The notes under the pieces are model-generated. The model was not told the DNA's origin. It ran no database searches and saw only the letters and a program-made list of their open reading frames with translations. Positions 36,424-48,122 of a stretch of DNA of 64,000 bases are shown here, one piece after another (positions within the stretch are counted from its first letter, which is position 1; the number at the start of each line of letters is the position of its first letter). Both the position numbers and the translations under genes were made by a program. Source of the DNA: Thalassia testudinum (taxonomy: Eukaryota; Streptophyta; Magnoliopsida; Alismatales; Hydrocharitaceae); NCBI GenBank assembly GCA_037157565.1, contig JAZHRO010000022.1, positions 3,410,001-3,474,000 on the forward strand. Direction: 5' to 3'.

Positions 36424-38517
36424 CTACTCGGAGAGTACCACCTTCCTCGGAACAGATTCTCTCGACTTACGCTTTTGTGTACATAAATCCTTTAAAAATC
36501 TCGCGTAAGCCGGCATGTGCTTGATAGCATCGAGGAGTGGGATATTGATCTCAACATTCTTAAATGTGTTTAGAAGCTCCTCATTGCTATCAATAGACTT
36601 CTTCTTCTTTGATTTGATCAAGGATTCAGGAAAAGGAACATGAGTCAGATCTTTGGAATCAGGTTCCTGAGCCTTGATTTCTTCTCCAGAATTCTCCTCT
36701 CTCTCCTCAGGTTCTTCAGGATTCAGTAGATCAGAACAGTGTGGTTGTGGATCCTGAGTCTGCTTACCACTGCTCAAGGTGACAGAATTTGCAGATGCAT
36801 AAGAGTTTGGGTCTTGGGGAGGGTTAGGAAAGATTGGAGGAGCTTGACTAACCAGGAATTGTTGATTTGCAGAAGATGAAGAAGAAGAGGAGGGACCCGG
36901 CTCAACCACCTGAGCATGTGCATGTGGGTCCCTCTGATTTTCGTACCCATGGGCTTGGTTGCCCAGATTCAGAATATTTCGTGGGTTGTGTACGGGTTGG
37001 GATGGTAGAGATCTGGGTTGATGAGAGTTAGCAATGAGTCCGGTCTGCAAGTTGTCCAGTGAGGTTTTCATTTGCTGCATGAGCTAGAGCATGGATCCTT
37101 ACATCTCTACCATTTGTCAATTCAAATCAGCCTGCCCTACGGGTTGACGGGCATTCCAAGTTGGCTGATTGACCTGATTTGGGTGCAACTAAGTATATAC
37201 ATGACCTTAACCCATTGGTCGTTGCAGAGCATAGTTGCCGGGTCGAAATTGGGTCTGTTGCCCCAGGTTTTTCCAAGAGAAGTTAGGGTGGTTTCTTCAA
37301 CTTGGATTATAAGCATTAGAGTAGGGGTTGGATCTAACATTCTCTTGTACAACACAGACATCCTCATAGGGTGAGGATGGAGAGAAAGAAAGGGAAGGAT
37401 AAGAAAAACTGGGATCAAAGGCCCCAGTTTGGAACCTGTGAGGTTCTGAAAAATGCTGACTCACAGGTTAAGTCGCATCGAGTTGATTCACGAACTCTTG
37501 TCTAGAAGGAGCTCGAGAAGAATGGAATCCCGAATTCTGGGATTGAGAGTTGTTCATAGAATTTTCAGCCATCCACTCTTCCATTCTCTTAGTAACCAAG
37601 TCTACCTTGTCAAGTTTGTTACAAATCAATTCCATATCAAATGAATGAGAGTCATGGACTTCATTGACATTTGATCTGGGCTGCAGGGACCGGTTAAATG
37701 TATCCATGGAGGCGTGATTGATTGAATTCTCACTCATTTCCTCAAATAAATCGTGTGCGCTATCTGCGTCTTTATTGAGGAAATTGCCTCTGTAAGAAGC
37801 ATCCACATGATTTCTGAGTTGCTCAGTCAACCCATGATAGAAGATCTGCACGAGTTGCCATTTTGGCACCTCGTGGTATGGACACTTCCGCAATAGGTCT
37901 TGGAATCGCTCTTAGGCCACATGAAACTGCTCCCTCGGCTGCTGGGTAAAGGTAGTGATTGCCCATCTCAAGGCATTGGTATGTCCGACTGGGAAGAATT
38001 TCTTCAGAAAGGTCGATTTCAACTCATTCCAAGTTGCAATTGGTCTTCTTATTGTCCTGTACCAATACACGGCCTTATCCCTAAGAGAGTGGGTGAAGAG
38101 CCTCATGATCATTTTCTCCTCATTTACGTTTCGTGCCTTGGTGGTCTGGACCAAAGTGGTCAAGTCCTCCAAGTGCTGAAACGGATCTTCGAAGCCAAGC
38201 CCATGATAATGTTTGATAAGGCTTAACACCTAGGGCTTGATTTCTATGTTGCCTGCTGGAATCTGGATGTCGGGACGTTCCCCGTAATTTGAAGGATCAT
38301 AAAAATCATTGAAGGGCTGAGTGCCTTGCATTCTCTGGAACCATTCTTGCATTCTCTGCATTTGTTCCAGCTGCCTTTAGAATTCTTCCTGTGGATCTCC
38401 AGGCAGAGGAGGCTATTGGTCGACCATGGGATCAATTTGACCAAAATCCAATTTGCGCCTCCTAGAATACTCTGGTGGTCCTTCCAATCGGGGATTCAAT
38501 AATTGTCTTCCTAGCAT
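36424..38517 (-). pseudogene. gag: Element D gag (degenerate)
   Basis: The start at ATG 38517 (MLGRQLLNPRLEGPPEYSRR) parallels element B. The frame then continues to the pol frame with stops but no shift. Capsid words include GFEDPFQHLEDL (near 38200) and MSENSINHASMDTF (near 37740). The YNPS...NHPNFSW block at about 37310 contains a Trp to stop change. The C-terminal part at 36424-37080 is open. Many glutamines surround the stops, consistent with CAG to TAG decay. Role when intact: particle formation. Confidence 0.87.
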
Positions 38518-39737
38518 AAACTAGGAGAAGGTTGGAAGGACTGGGGATAGGGACCCTGCAGCACAACAAAACAAAGCTATCCTTAAGTGGGGTAGCCTAA
38601 GGATCTACTGACTCCCAAAACTCACCTTAAGATTGTAAATGATTTACTCTACTTGCATCTGCTCAATCCAACCAGTTAGAAGGAGGGACTGGGGAGAAGA
38701 TTCTTCCTTCGGCTTTCGCCTCTGGTTCCTAGTGTACCCCCCAGCCGCGGTCGTTTGACGCTACTCCCCTAGCTAGACATCAAATTAATCAGCATAAGTA
38801 GGTTAATCAAAGACAATCTCAGACTAGGTCCTGAAGAGCGAATCAGTCCTTAAGGCCAACGTCTACTCAATTTTATTAAGGCCTGGGATTGTGGTGCTTA
38901 TGGAATGTGATGGGCCCTTAAAATGAGTTGTGCCCTTATTGATTGATTGAGAATTGTGTAAGTGCGTGCACAACCAAGGTTTTCAAGCAAGATTATTTGT
39001 GATGTGTGAATTTTAATGTTCAAATCTTGCTTAAGTAGATTTTAGGGTTTCAAATTAGGTTGATTGCAATCAAGTTTCGAGGCAAACTAGGTTGTCAAAC
39101 ACGGGTGAAGATTGCTTTCCTTTAAAACAAGAAATAAAGTGGAGTACCTGGAATAGACCTAGATTGAAAACCCTAAGGAGGAGCTACTTGATGAGTTGAT
39201 TTTAAGTAGAGTGGTGTGGCCCAAACAACTCAAACAACTGGCTACAAATGCACCACTAAGTTAGGCACACAAAGATGGTTAACCTAGAATGATTTCTACT
39301 CTTTTATGTGTTGCTTTGTGTGTACTGGTTCCACAGATCAGAACCCGGTTGAGTAGAAACAAATCAATTAGGTTAAGTGCCTTGAATGTGGGTATATGTT
39401 ATGTGTCTGTTGAAAATTACCCCACAAGATTATGTTTTTGTTGATTTTTTATAAACGAGGGTGGAATGGATGTGAGTGAGAATCCAAACAACCAAACTAT
39501 TCCTAGGATTTATGCAAACATCTAGGTTAATTGGAATTTGGATTAATGTGGCAAATGAAATCTATGGAGGGGGGAAGAATGGGGAGCACTTACAGTTGTC
39601 TTCAACTGCACTTTACTTCGGTCTATCGCTTGCTGATTCCCTAATGGAGGTCTCTACAAGATAATAGACACAAGAGAAAGCAAGTTAGAAGACAATATAG
39701 TGTGTGAAATGCGAAAAGAAGATTGGAAATCGTTGCC
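38518..39737 (-). other. Element D untranslated leader
   Basis: About 1.2 kb between primer site and gag start. No convincing reading frame or RNA gene is seen. It matches the leader size of elements B and H. Confidence 0.65.
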
Positions 39738-39755
39738 TCCCCGGCAACGGCATCA
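39738..39755 (-). other. Element D primer binding site (tRNA-Asp type)
   Basis: On the minus strand TGATGCCGTTGCCGGGGA, three bases from the LTR end, with two differences from the standard Asp site. Confidence 0.88.
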
Positions 39756-40413
39756 AAATGTTGAAGCTGCGAGTTACTATGCTAACATATTTGATTTTTG
39801 AAAAACCTGTCGTCATAGTTTGAAAGCAAAGAACTTGTGTTTAACAAATAAAATTTGTATCGGAATAGAAATCTCGGGTCGAACTCAGGGAGGCTACGTT
39901 GATCTATATTTGTAATTATATTTTTTTGGAGTTTTTTGTTGAAAAGCGAAGCGATGTAATTACAATGAAGCAATATTAACAATAAGAATAAACGAGAGAG
40001 AGAGAGAGAAAACATGCACTCAATACTTCAAAATGTTTATACAATAAAATCAAAGAAGAATTACACTAGAAAGTGGGAAATCAACTACATTAGAAAGCAA
40101 GAAAATTCTACTCTAGAAAGCTATAAAGAAGAATGGGAGAGAGAAGTTATCCTCCTCGACGATCGCTTAGAGGACAAGCCATATGAGACGCTGCTTGGAA
40201 GAAGGAGGATGGAGCGGGAAGAAGGAGGTTGAGGTAGGAGGAATGAGAATGGGGCAGCACGTCGTCGTCGTTGTGGGATCCGCTTCCGAAATGAGGAAAA
40301 AATTTTGACTTTATCTCTCGAGGAGCATCCTGGGTGTGGGACAAGCTTATCTTGAGTTTTGGAGAGGGAGAGAAGAGAAGGAAGGGATGAAAATTTCGTA
40401 TGGAGGGGGTCTC

Positions 40414-40421
40414 CTTTTATA
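40414..40421 (-). promoter_or_regulatory. TATA box of element D 5' LTR
   Basis: TATAAAAG followed by GAGACCCCC on the minus strand, identical in the solo LTR at 45227. Confidence 0.65.
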
Positions 40422-40474
40422 GTTGAAAGGAGTGAGGACAATTTGGTCTTTTTAATTTCAAAATATTAAATAAC

Positions 40475-40512
40475 GGGTCATTAGTGACGGATAAAACCAT
40501 CGCTAAAGGCCC
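40475..40512. other. Small hairpin in element D LTR
   Basis: Imperfect 16-base arms (ending ttagtgacgg and starting ccatcgctaa) surround ataaaa. The solo LTR has a better preserved version at 45289-45324. The 3' LTR of D is truncated about 20 bases from this point. Confidence 0.6.
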
Positions 40513-41407
40513 AGTTGTGGGCGACATGTGCTGCCCACTCATCTTCCACGTCACCCACGTCCTTCAATTCTTGGCCATTCGATTGTGACATCGAACGATT
40601 GAGATGCGCCCTTGCCGCGCCTCTTCAAGCTGCAATGCCTGCATCTAATGGCGCATCACGCATGAGCGTGCGATAGCACGTGGGCGCTGTTGGGTGCTCG
40701 CGACCACTCGATCGCGATCAGACGGTCGCTACGCCCTCTCGCTTGCTCGCCTGTGCCTGCCTCCTGCGACTCAAATGTGCACCTGCGCTTCGCGTAAGAG
40801 CTCTCACCCAACTACGCTACGCGCGTGGATGGGCGGACGCTCAACTTAAGCGTGGGTGCATCCCAGCCGTTGGATCTTGATCCAACGGTGGGGAAACGTT
40901 AATGCGGGGGCCTTCAGCGGATGCGTGCGGTTGGTTGGGCAGCCGAGATGGCGCCACGTGGCACCATCTTTGCCGTCCATCTTCTGGATGATGTAGATGG
41001 TGCCACGGTTGTCGGATTGAGTTGATTTTTGCGCCGTCGATCCGAATCCATCCGTGCGGTGGGATTTGTCGTCTGAAGTGTGAATTCACACCATCTTGGC
41101 CCTTGATCTTCTAGGGTTCCCTAGTCTCTATCTGATGCTACAGATGTCGGATTAGGGCGATCTTGGAGTCGTTGAACTCCAATCGTCGCCCTGATCAAAT
41201 CTGTATGGCTGGATCTTCTATCCGAGGCCCCGATAAAAAATTGCCCCATCCCTGAACATAAAAGGAGACAATTAACCTCCATTTTATTCAAACTAATCTA
41301 AATGCAAGATGATGCATGTTATGCAATATTTATAGTATGCAATGCAATTCTATGCTTAAGATCATGCATAAATAGACATCTTATGTAGTGTAAACATGTT
41401 TACATCA

Positions 41408-42660
41408 TTGACCAAATTAGTCAAGGTCAATCTAACTTGAACTCTGTTGCTCCAAGACCCTCCTATGCACCCCGAGCCCCTCTTGCTCGAGTCAATCTAC
41501 TCACTCGGGATGCATCTTCTCCTTATTTATGAGATCATGCATATTAGGATCCCGTAAACAATCCCGATCTGGCACCATATGACCAAGGTTATGCACCACC
41601 CCCAGACTATAATACGTATCCCCTTGATGGATATATGTCTCAGACGTCTTCGGCCTACGAGGATGTCAGCGCTATTCAAGGATATGGGCGTAATAACCCC
41701 TACTCAGAGGTGTATAACCCTGGTTGGCACCAACATCTGAACTTCTCTTGGTCTAGTAACTCACAGAGGCCACATCAAGAATCACACTACCAGACCAGGC
41801 AATATGGGAATGCGCAAAGCACATACCCTAGGTAGCAGCCATTCCCGTCTCAGCAGCAGCAACCCTGTTCTATATACCAGCCGCTGCACCAAGTTGCCAG
41901 TCACCCTCCAAAGCAGGCTGACCCTCTGGAGGCGCTGAAAGAGGAGCTACAAGAATCAATGAGGAAATCTACACAGGATAGCTTGCAGATAATGAAGGCG
42001 ATGGCTGACCAGATACAGACTATACAGAACATGCAAAACCAGCTTTTGCAGGAGCATAGGACTCAGGGAGCCTTGCCCTCCCAACCCGTTCTGAACCCTC
42101 GGTATGTGCAGAACCAAGGTGCCCCGCCTAGGTTTCAGGTACCACAGGGACAGGCACATGCCATATTATAGGCACCTCTTGCACCACTTGGTTATGCTCA
42201 AGGCCAGTCGCCTTGGATGCAGAACCCCGCATACTCTGCCCCTTCCGCTCCCCCACCACCTCATGGATAGCAAGCCGATGCAAATGCTATCTCATTAAGG
42301 AGTGGAAGGAAGACATCCAACCCACCACATAGGCAGGCGGGTCCTGATTTTCTCACCCTTCACTGCAGGTAGGTTTGACTCCTTCATCTCAGGAGCCACC
42401 TACGGAAGATAAGGGTAAGAGGCCACTTAGCCCTGAGATTGCCGTCCCTTTTCCTAAGGCTCTGACGCGAAATGTAGTATGGAAAAAGGACACACAGAAT
42501 TTTGAGGACCTGAAGTCAATGTTCAAGGAAGTACATATTCAGGTCCCCCTCCTCGAGGCAATTGATCACATCCCCACTATCGTTTGGTTCTTCAAGGACT
42601 ATTGTACCTCGAAGCGATAGCCTAGAATTGGACGACAGGCAATACTGTCAAAAGAAGCTA
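41408..42660 (+). pseudogene. gag: Element G gag, N-terminally truncated
   Basis: The frame is readable from the D junction (peptide DQISQGQSNLNS) through VYNPGWHQHLNFSW (near 41715). It passes a Gln/Pro-rich segment and a coiled-looking Gln/Met stretch (41935-42060), and, after a frameshift near 42370, reaches VPFPKALTRNVVWKK. At least four stops interrupt it. The capsid N-terminal part seen in B and D is missing. No zinc knuckle is seen. Confidence 0.83.
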
Positions 42661-45226
42661 CCGTTGTGATTCTAGCTGACTTGCCGCCCAAAAAGAAAGA
42701 CCTTGGTACCCTGCTCATATCCTACTTCTTGCAGGATTCTCCATTTGATCGGGCCCTTCTAGATTTAGGTTTGTCCATCAGCATAACTCCCACTGCCATA
42801 TTTGATCTATTTCAATTTGGGGAGTTAAAGCCTACCTCGATCACGATTCAGCTGGCTGATAGATCAATAAAAACACCGAGGGGGTGGTTGAGAACGTGAT
42901 CATAAAAGTTTGTAGATTCTGCTTTCCCGTAGATTTTTTCGTTCTCGATATGGAGGTTCCTCCTAATCTCTGAGATGCACCAATCATTTTGGGTCACCCA
43001 TTTCTAGCGACAGCCCGAGCAAACATTGATTGTGCATCCGGGTGTATGGAGATAGCCCTAGGTAATGAGCAACTTCGACTTGACATATTCAGGGCATCAA
43101 GGAATTTTGACTGTGATCGCATAGAGGAGGATGGTGAAGATGAAGATTCGGCATATTGTGGTAACATTGGGCTCCTTTGTGATGACCCAATGTCTCATTT
43201 GTCTGCACTATCAGGGTTCTTGGACCTCGATCCACACGGGACTGAGACCACTGCACTACACATATCTTCCCGAGGATCTGACTGTTTAGGGTGTGTTTCT
43301 GACCACAGCACCCCTGAATCTAGCTATCCTGATCCGTACACTACTAAATTGCCCCTGTTGTTACAAGAAAGTGTGACCACAGCTGACGGGTTTCCTGTTA
43401 CCGCAGTCACAACCGATTATCTCATAGGTAGCGAATCAGCAGGAATTCACATGCATACGGATCATCAGATTCCCACCTTTGAGTTTGCTCCTCCTATTCC
43501 CATTTCTGAACCTGACCCACCCGTGATTGAATTGAAGCCCTTACCTGACTCACTTAAGTATGTGTTCTTGGGTGAAAGTGAGACATACTCGGTCATTATT
43601 AATCTTACTTAACCCAAGAACAGGAGCATCAATTGATTTCTACGCTACAAGACCATAGGGTTGCTATATGGTGGAGCATTGCTGATCTCCGCGGTATTCG
43701 CCCCTCGTATTGCACTCATCACATTTACACGGATGAGGGGGTGAAACCTTCGAGACAACCTTAAAGATGGCTAAACCCGAATATGCTAGAGGTTGTTAAG
43801 AAGGAGATCATCAAATGGCTGGATGCAGGTATTGTATACCCAATCTCTGACAGCCAATGGGTGAGTCAGATCCAGATAGTGCCCAAGAAAGCAGGACTCA
43901 CCGTAGTGAAAACGATAAAGGCGAATCCATCCCAACCCGCGCTGCAAGATCTTGGCGGGTCTGCATCGACTATAGGAGACTGAACATGGCTACCCAGAAG
44001 GATCACTTTCCTTTGCCTTTCATTGATAAGATCTTGGAACGGTTGGTCGGACGCAGTTTCTTTTGCTTTTTGGATGGATACTCTGGGTATAATCAAGTAG
44101 CGATTAGCCTGGAAGATCAGGACAAGACCACATTCACATGCCCCTTTGGAATATTTGCTTTCAAACGGATGCCCTTTGGCCTCTGCAACGCACCAGCCAC
44201 AATTCAGCGTTGTATGATGGCCATCTTCTTTGACATGATTGGGGACTATATGGAGGTGTTCATGGATGACTTCTCCATTTTCGGAGATGATTTCACATCT
44301 TGCCTTGATAACCTCACCAAGATCTTGAAACGGTGTATTGAGGTAAACCTAGTACTATCCTGGGAGAAAAGCCATTTCATGGTGAGGGATGGCATAGTAC
44401 TAGGGCACAGGATCTCTAAAAATGGACTCGAGGTCGATCAAGCTAAATCTGAGATTATTTCCCACTTACTGCCACCTAGCTCGGTCAAGCAGATCAGATC
44501 ATTCTTGGGTCACGTCGGCTTCTATCGGAGATTTATACGTGATTTCTCGAAAATTGCATGTTGAACATCGGGTTACTATGCTAACGTGTTTGATTTTTGA
44601 GAACCTGTCGTTGTAGTTTGAAAGCGCAAAAACTCGTGTTCAACAAATAAAATTTATACCGAAATTGAAATCTCGGGTCGAACATAGGGAGGCGGACGTT
44701 TGATTTAAAAACATGCGTTCGTTTTATTTGTCACGAAGTAATTCAATGATTAGAACTATCTAACTATCTACAATAAATAGAAGAGAGAGAGAGAGAGAAT
44801 AAGAGAGGGAGAGAATATTACAAACAAAAACTAAAACGAGATGTAGAATAAACATGGAATTTCATCATCAGACGATTGTTCATTACACTAGAAATTGGAA
44901 AAATGATTACACTAGAAAGCAGTAAATCTACTCTAGAAAGCATTAAAAAGAAGAGAGAGAAATATCCTCCTCGACGGTCGCTTGGAGGACGAGCCGGACG
45001 GAACGACACCTGGATGAAGGAGGACAGAGCAGGATGAAGGAGGACGAAGAGGAAGAACGGGAACGGGGCAGCACGTTGTCGTCGTCGAGGGATCTGCTTC
45101 CGAAAGGGGACGAAAAATTGACTTTATCTCGTGAGAAGCATCCTGGGTGTGGGACAAGCTTCTCTTGAGCTTTCAGGAGGGAGAGAAGAGAAGGAAGGGA
45201 TGAGAATTTCATGTGGAGGGGGTCTC

Positions 45227-45234
45227 CTTTTATA
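45227..45234 (-). promoter_or_regulatory. TATA box of the solo LTR
   Basis: TATAAAAG followed by GAGACCCCC on the minus strand. A potentially intact promoter pointing antisense into the 5' part of element G pol. Confidence 0.6.
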
Positions 45235-45288
45235 GTTGCAAGGAGTGGGGGCAAATTGGTCATTACATCTTTAAAAACATTAATTCAG

Positions 45289-45324
45289 GACCTTTAGTGA
45301 CAGATAAAATTGTCGCTAAAGGTC
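45289..45324. other. Hairpin in the solo LTR
   Basis: GACCTTTAGTGACA and TGTCGCTAAAGGTC pair over 14 positions with a single G-T type exception, around gataaaat. It corresponds to 40475-40512 in element D. Confidence 0.65.
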
Positions 45325-48122
45325 TGAACGTGGGCGTAGTGGCCGGCACGCAGGCGTTTGCTCGCCTGCTTGCGCATGCAACGCTTGCGCACGTTCAGCC
45401 ATCCTCAGCCGTCCGATCGCGAGATCGGATGGCTTAATTCGCACTACACCCGCCTCCTCAGCGTGTGCCCGATCGCGTGCGATGCCGCATTACCGCCACG
45501 CGTGTAATAGTGTGTCATCTTGATTGAGTGCACGCGGCCGTTGGATCGCAATCCGATGCTCGATCGAAGGCGCGCCCCGCTTCAATTTCAGCGTGGCGAG
45601 GCTCGAATGCGCGCTCTTGCTTTGCGTTAGAGCACTCGACCAACGCACTAGGGGCGCATTTGTGTCGAGCGCCTAACTTCAGCGCGGTGTGTCACAGTCA
45701 TTGGATCTTGATCCAACGGTGGGGAAGGGCAGATGCAGGGGCTTCAGTGGGTGTGTGCCGGCGATTGGGCGGCCGAGATGGCACCACATGGCACCATCTT
45801 GGTCGTCCATCTTCTGGTTGATGTAGATGGTGCCACGGGTGTCGGATTGACTCTATTTTTGCATCGTTAGGCTGCAATCGACGATCCGAATCCATCCGTG
45901 CTGTCGGATTTGTCGTTTGAAGTGTGGATTTACACCATCTTAGCCCTTGATCTTCTAGGGTTCCTCAGTCACTATCTGATGCTACAGATGCCTGATTAGG
46001 GCGATCTTGGAGTCGTTGAACTCCAATCGTCGCCCTGTTTACATTTGTACGATTGGATCTTCGATCCGAGGCCCCAATAAAAAAGTTTGCCTTGTCCAAG
46101 CACATAAAAGGAGACAACTAACCTCCATTTTATTAAAACTACTCTAAATGCAAGATGATGCATGTTATGCACTGTTTATAGCATGCAATGCAATCCTATG
46201 CTTAAGAACATGCATAGATAGACATCTTAAGTAGTGTAAACGTGTTTACATCATTACATGACCTTTGACGAATCTCCTTGTTGCCGATGCCCCATTTGAA
46301 TTCGACACCTCGTGTCTTAGTGCCTTCGAGACTTTACGAAGCGCTTCCTGTGATTCCCCGATTCCCCAACCACCCAATTGGTTACTTGATTTCGAGATGA
46401 TGTGCAACGCTTCTGATTTCGCTGTCAGTACTATTTTAGGCCAGCATCGGGAAAACAACCTTTAGTCATATACTATGCTAGCAAGACGCTGAATGAGGCT
46501 CAGCGCAATTATACTGTCACTGAAAAAGAGCTGCTAGCAGTAGTATTCGGGTTGGAGAAATTCAGATCTTATTATTTAGGGTCCAAAGTCATCATCTTCA
46601 CTGACCACTCTGCCCTCCGGCATTTGTTGGCAAAGAAGGATGCCAAACCCCGGCTCATCAGATGGATCCTTCTATTGCAAGAATTTGATATTGAAATCCG
46701 CGACAAAGCCAGAAAGCAGAATGTTGTGGCGGATCACCTATCTAGACTAGACCCAGCCCACATTCCTTATTCCTTGCCTATCGACGAGCAATTTCCGGAT
46801 GAATCCCTTTTGGCAGTTCACTTTGTTGAGTTCCCCTGGTACGCAGATATCGCAAACTATCTTGTCGCAGGCAAGATTCCCGTGAACCTATCCAAGGACC
46901 ATAAACTCAAATTTATTGTGGAGGCCAAATTCTACCTCTGGGATGACCCACTACTCTTTCGCATTGGAGTGGATCAGATTATTCGAAGATGCATCCCAGA
47001 TTCTGAGATCCCCAGCGTGTTGTCTTTTTGCCACAATGATGCTTGTGGTGGTCATTTATCGGACGGAAAATCGCTACAAAAATTTTGCAGTCATGATTTT
47101 TCTGGCCAACTATTTTCAGAGGTACACACAAATACGCCCAACACTGCAAACGATGCTAGTCGGTTGGTTCTATGACCAGGAGAGGCATGATGCCACTCCA
47201 GCCCATCATGGTTGTAGAAGTGTTCAACATCTGGGGCATCGATTTTATGGGCCCTTTTCTGAACTCGCATGTCTTCGAGTACATATTACTAGCCGTTGAC
47301 TATGTCTTGAAGTGGGTGGAGGCCATCTCGAGGAGACGGGCTAATCATAAGACCGTCATTTCTTTCATACGGCAATACATCTTTGCGAGATTCGGAATAC
47401 CCGACGCTCTGATTAGCGACAGGGGAAGCCACTTCATCGACGCCCACTTTTGGTCATTATTAAAGAAATACGGGGTACATCACCGTATAGCCACCCCGTA
47501 TCACCCGCAGACCAATGGGCTGGCTGAAGTGTCTAACCGTCAGATCAAGCTGATTCTTCAGAAGATGGTTAGACCAGATAGGAAGGACTGGTTCGATAAA
47601 TTAGTTGATGCACTCTAGGCATATCAGACCGTGTACAAGGCCCCACTTTGAATGTCACCATATCGTATGGTATATGGCAAGGCCTGTCACCTTCCTGTAG
47701 AGCTGGAACACCGTGCCTTTTGGGCGGTGCGAAAATGTAACCTCGACCTTGATGCAGGAGGTCAAGAATGGAAACTCCAGATCAGTGAATTAGAAGAGAT
47801 CCAGTGGGAAGCCTATGAGAACGCATTGATATACAAGGACAAGACCAAGGCCTTTCATGACCGCCACATCCGGAGGAAAGCATTCACGCCCAACCAGCAA
47901 GTTTGGTTGTTCAATTTATGATTAAAACTTTTCACAAGGAAGCTTAAGTCCAAGTGGATTGGCCCATATGTTGTGATTCACCCATACCCTAATGGGGCAG
48001 TCTAGATCAGGGACCCAAAATTTGGGCATATATCTACGGTAAACGGCCAGCACCTCAAGCCATTTTTGGCCCAGGAACCTCCTCCAGTTGACGAGATCGT
48101 TTATCTTATTGAGGACGTGTGA

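Larger units (their letters stand above)
30550..41407 (-). mobile_element. Element D: Athila-like retrotransposon inside element G
   Basis: Minus-strand element: truncated 3' LTR (30550-31425), purine tract, 3' internal region, gag-pol in one dominant frame, leader, Asp-type primer site and complete 5' LTR (39759-41407). The right flank is ttgac in element G gag. The left flank cannot be tested because about 775 bases of the 3' LTR and adjoining G sequence are gone. Confidence 0.88.
39759..41407 (-). repeat. Element D 5' LTR
   Basis: 1,649 bases. On the plus strand it runs from tgttgaagc to tacatca. It is closely related to the solo LTR at 44559-46253 and more distantly to the element F LTR. 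It includes a GA microsatellite (39993-40011), a conserved block around 40322-40350 (gcatcctggg, gggacaagct), a small hairpin (40475-40512) and a perfect 14-base palindrome at 41390-41403. Confidence 0.9.
44559..46253 (-). repeat. Solo LTR of the element D family, inserted in element G RT
   Basis: 1,695 bases, from tgttgaaca to tacatca on the plus strand, so its parent was in minus orientation. It is flanked by ttgca (44554-44558) and ttaca (46254-46258), which differ at one base. Taking out the LTR and one pentamer leaves the RT to RNase H reading phase unbroken, which confirms the boundaries. There is no primer site or internal sequence. A solo LTR normally arises by recombination between the two LTRs of one element. 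Confidence 0.93.
42661..48122 (+). pseudogene. pol: Element G pol, split by a solo LTR (degenerate)
   Basis: The protease at 42666-43090 has DLGLS in place of DLGAS and a frameshift near 42890. An acidic linker follows to about 43610. RT (43680-44558) shifts frame near 43870 but keeps the catalytic motif FMDDFSIFG (Asp pair at 44265-44270). The solo LTR occupies 44559-46253. RNase H resumes at about 46259 and shifts near 46460. The integrase zinc region (about 47020-47170) is shifted. The core from 47172 has Asp 24, Asp 83 and Glu 119 of that segment (D,D35,E), with stops at 47616 and 47649. The stop is TGA 48120. Confidence 0.9.
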
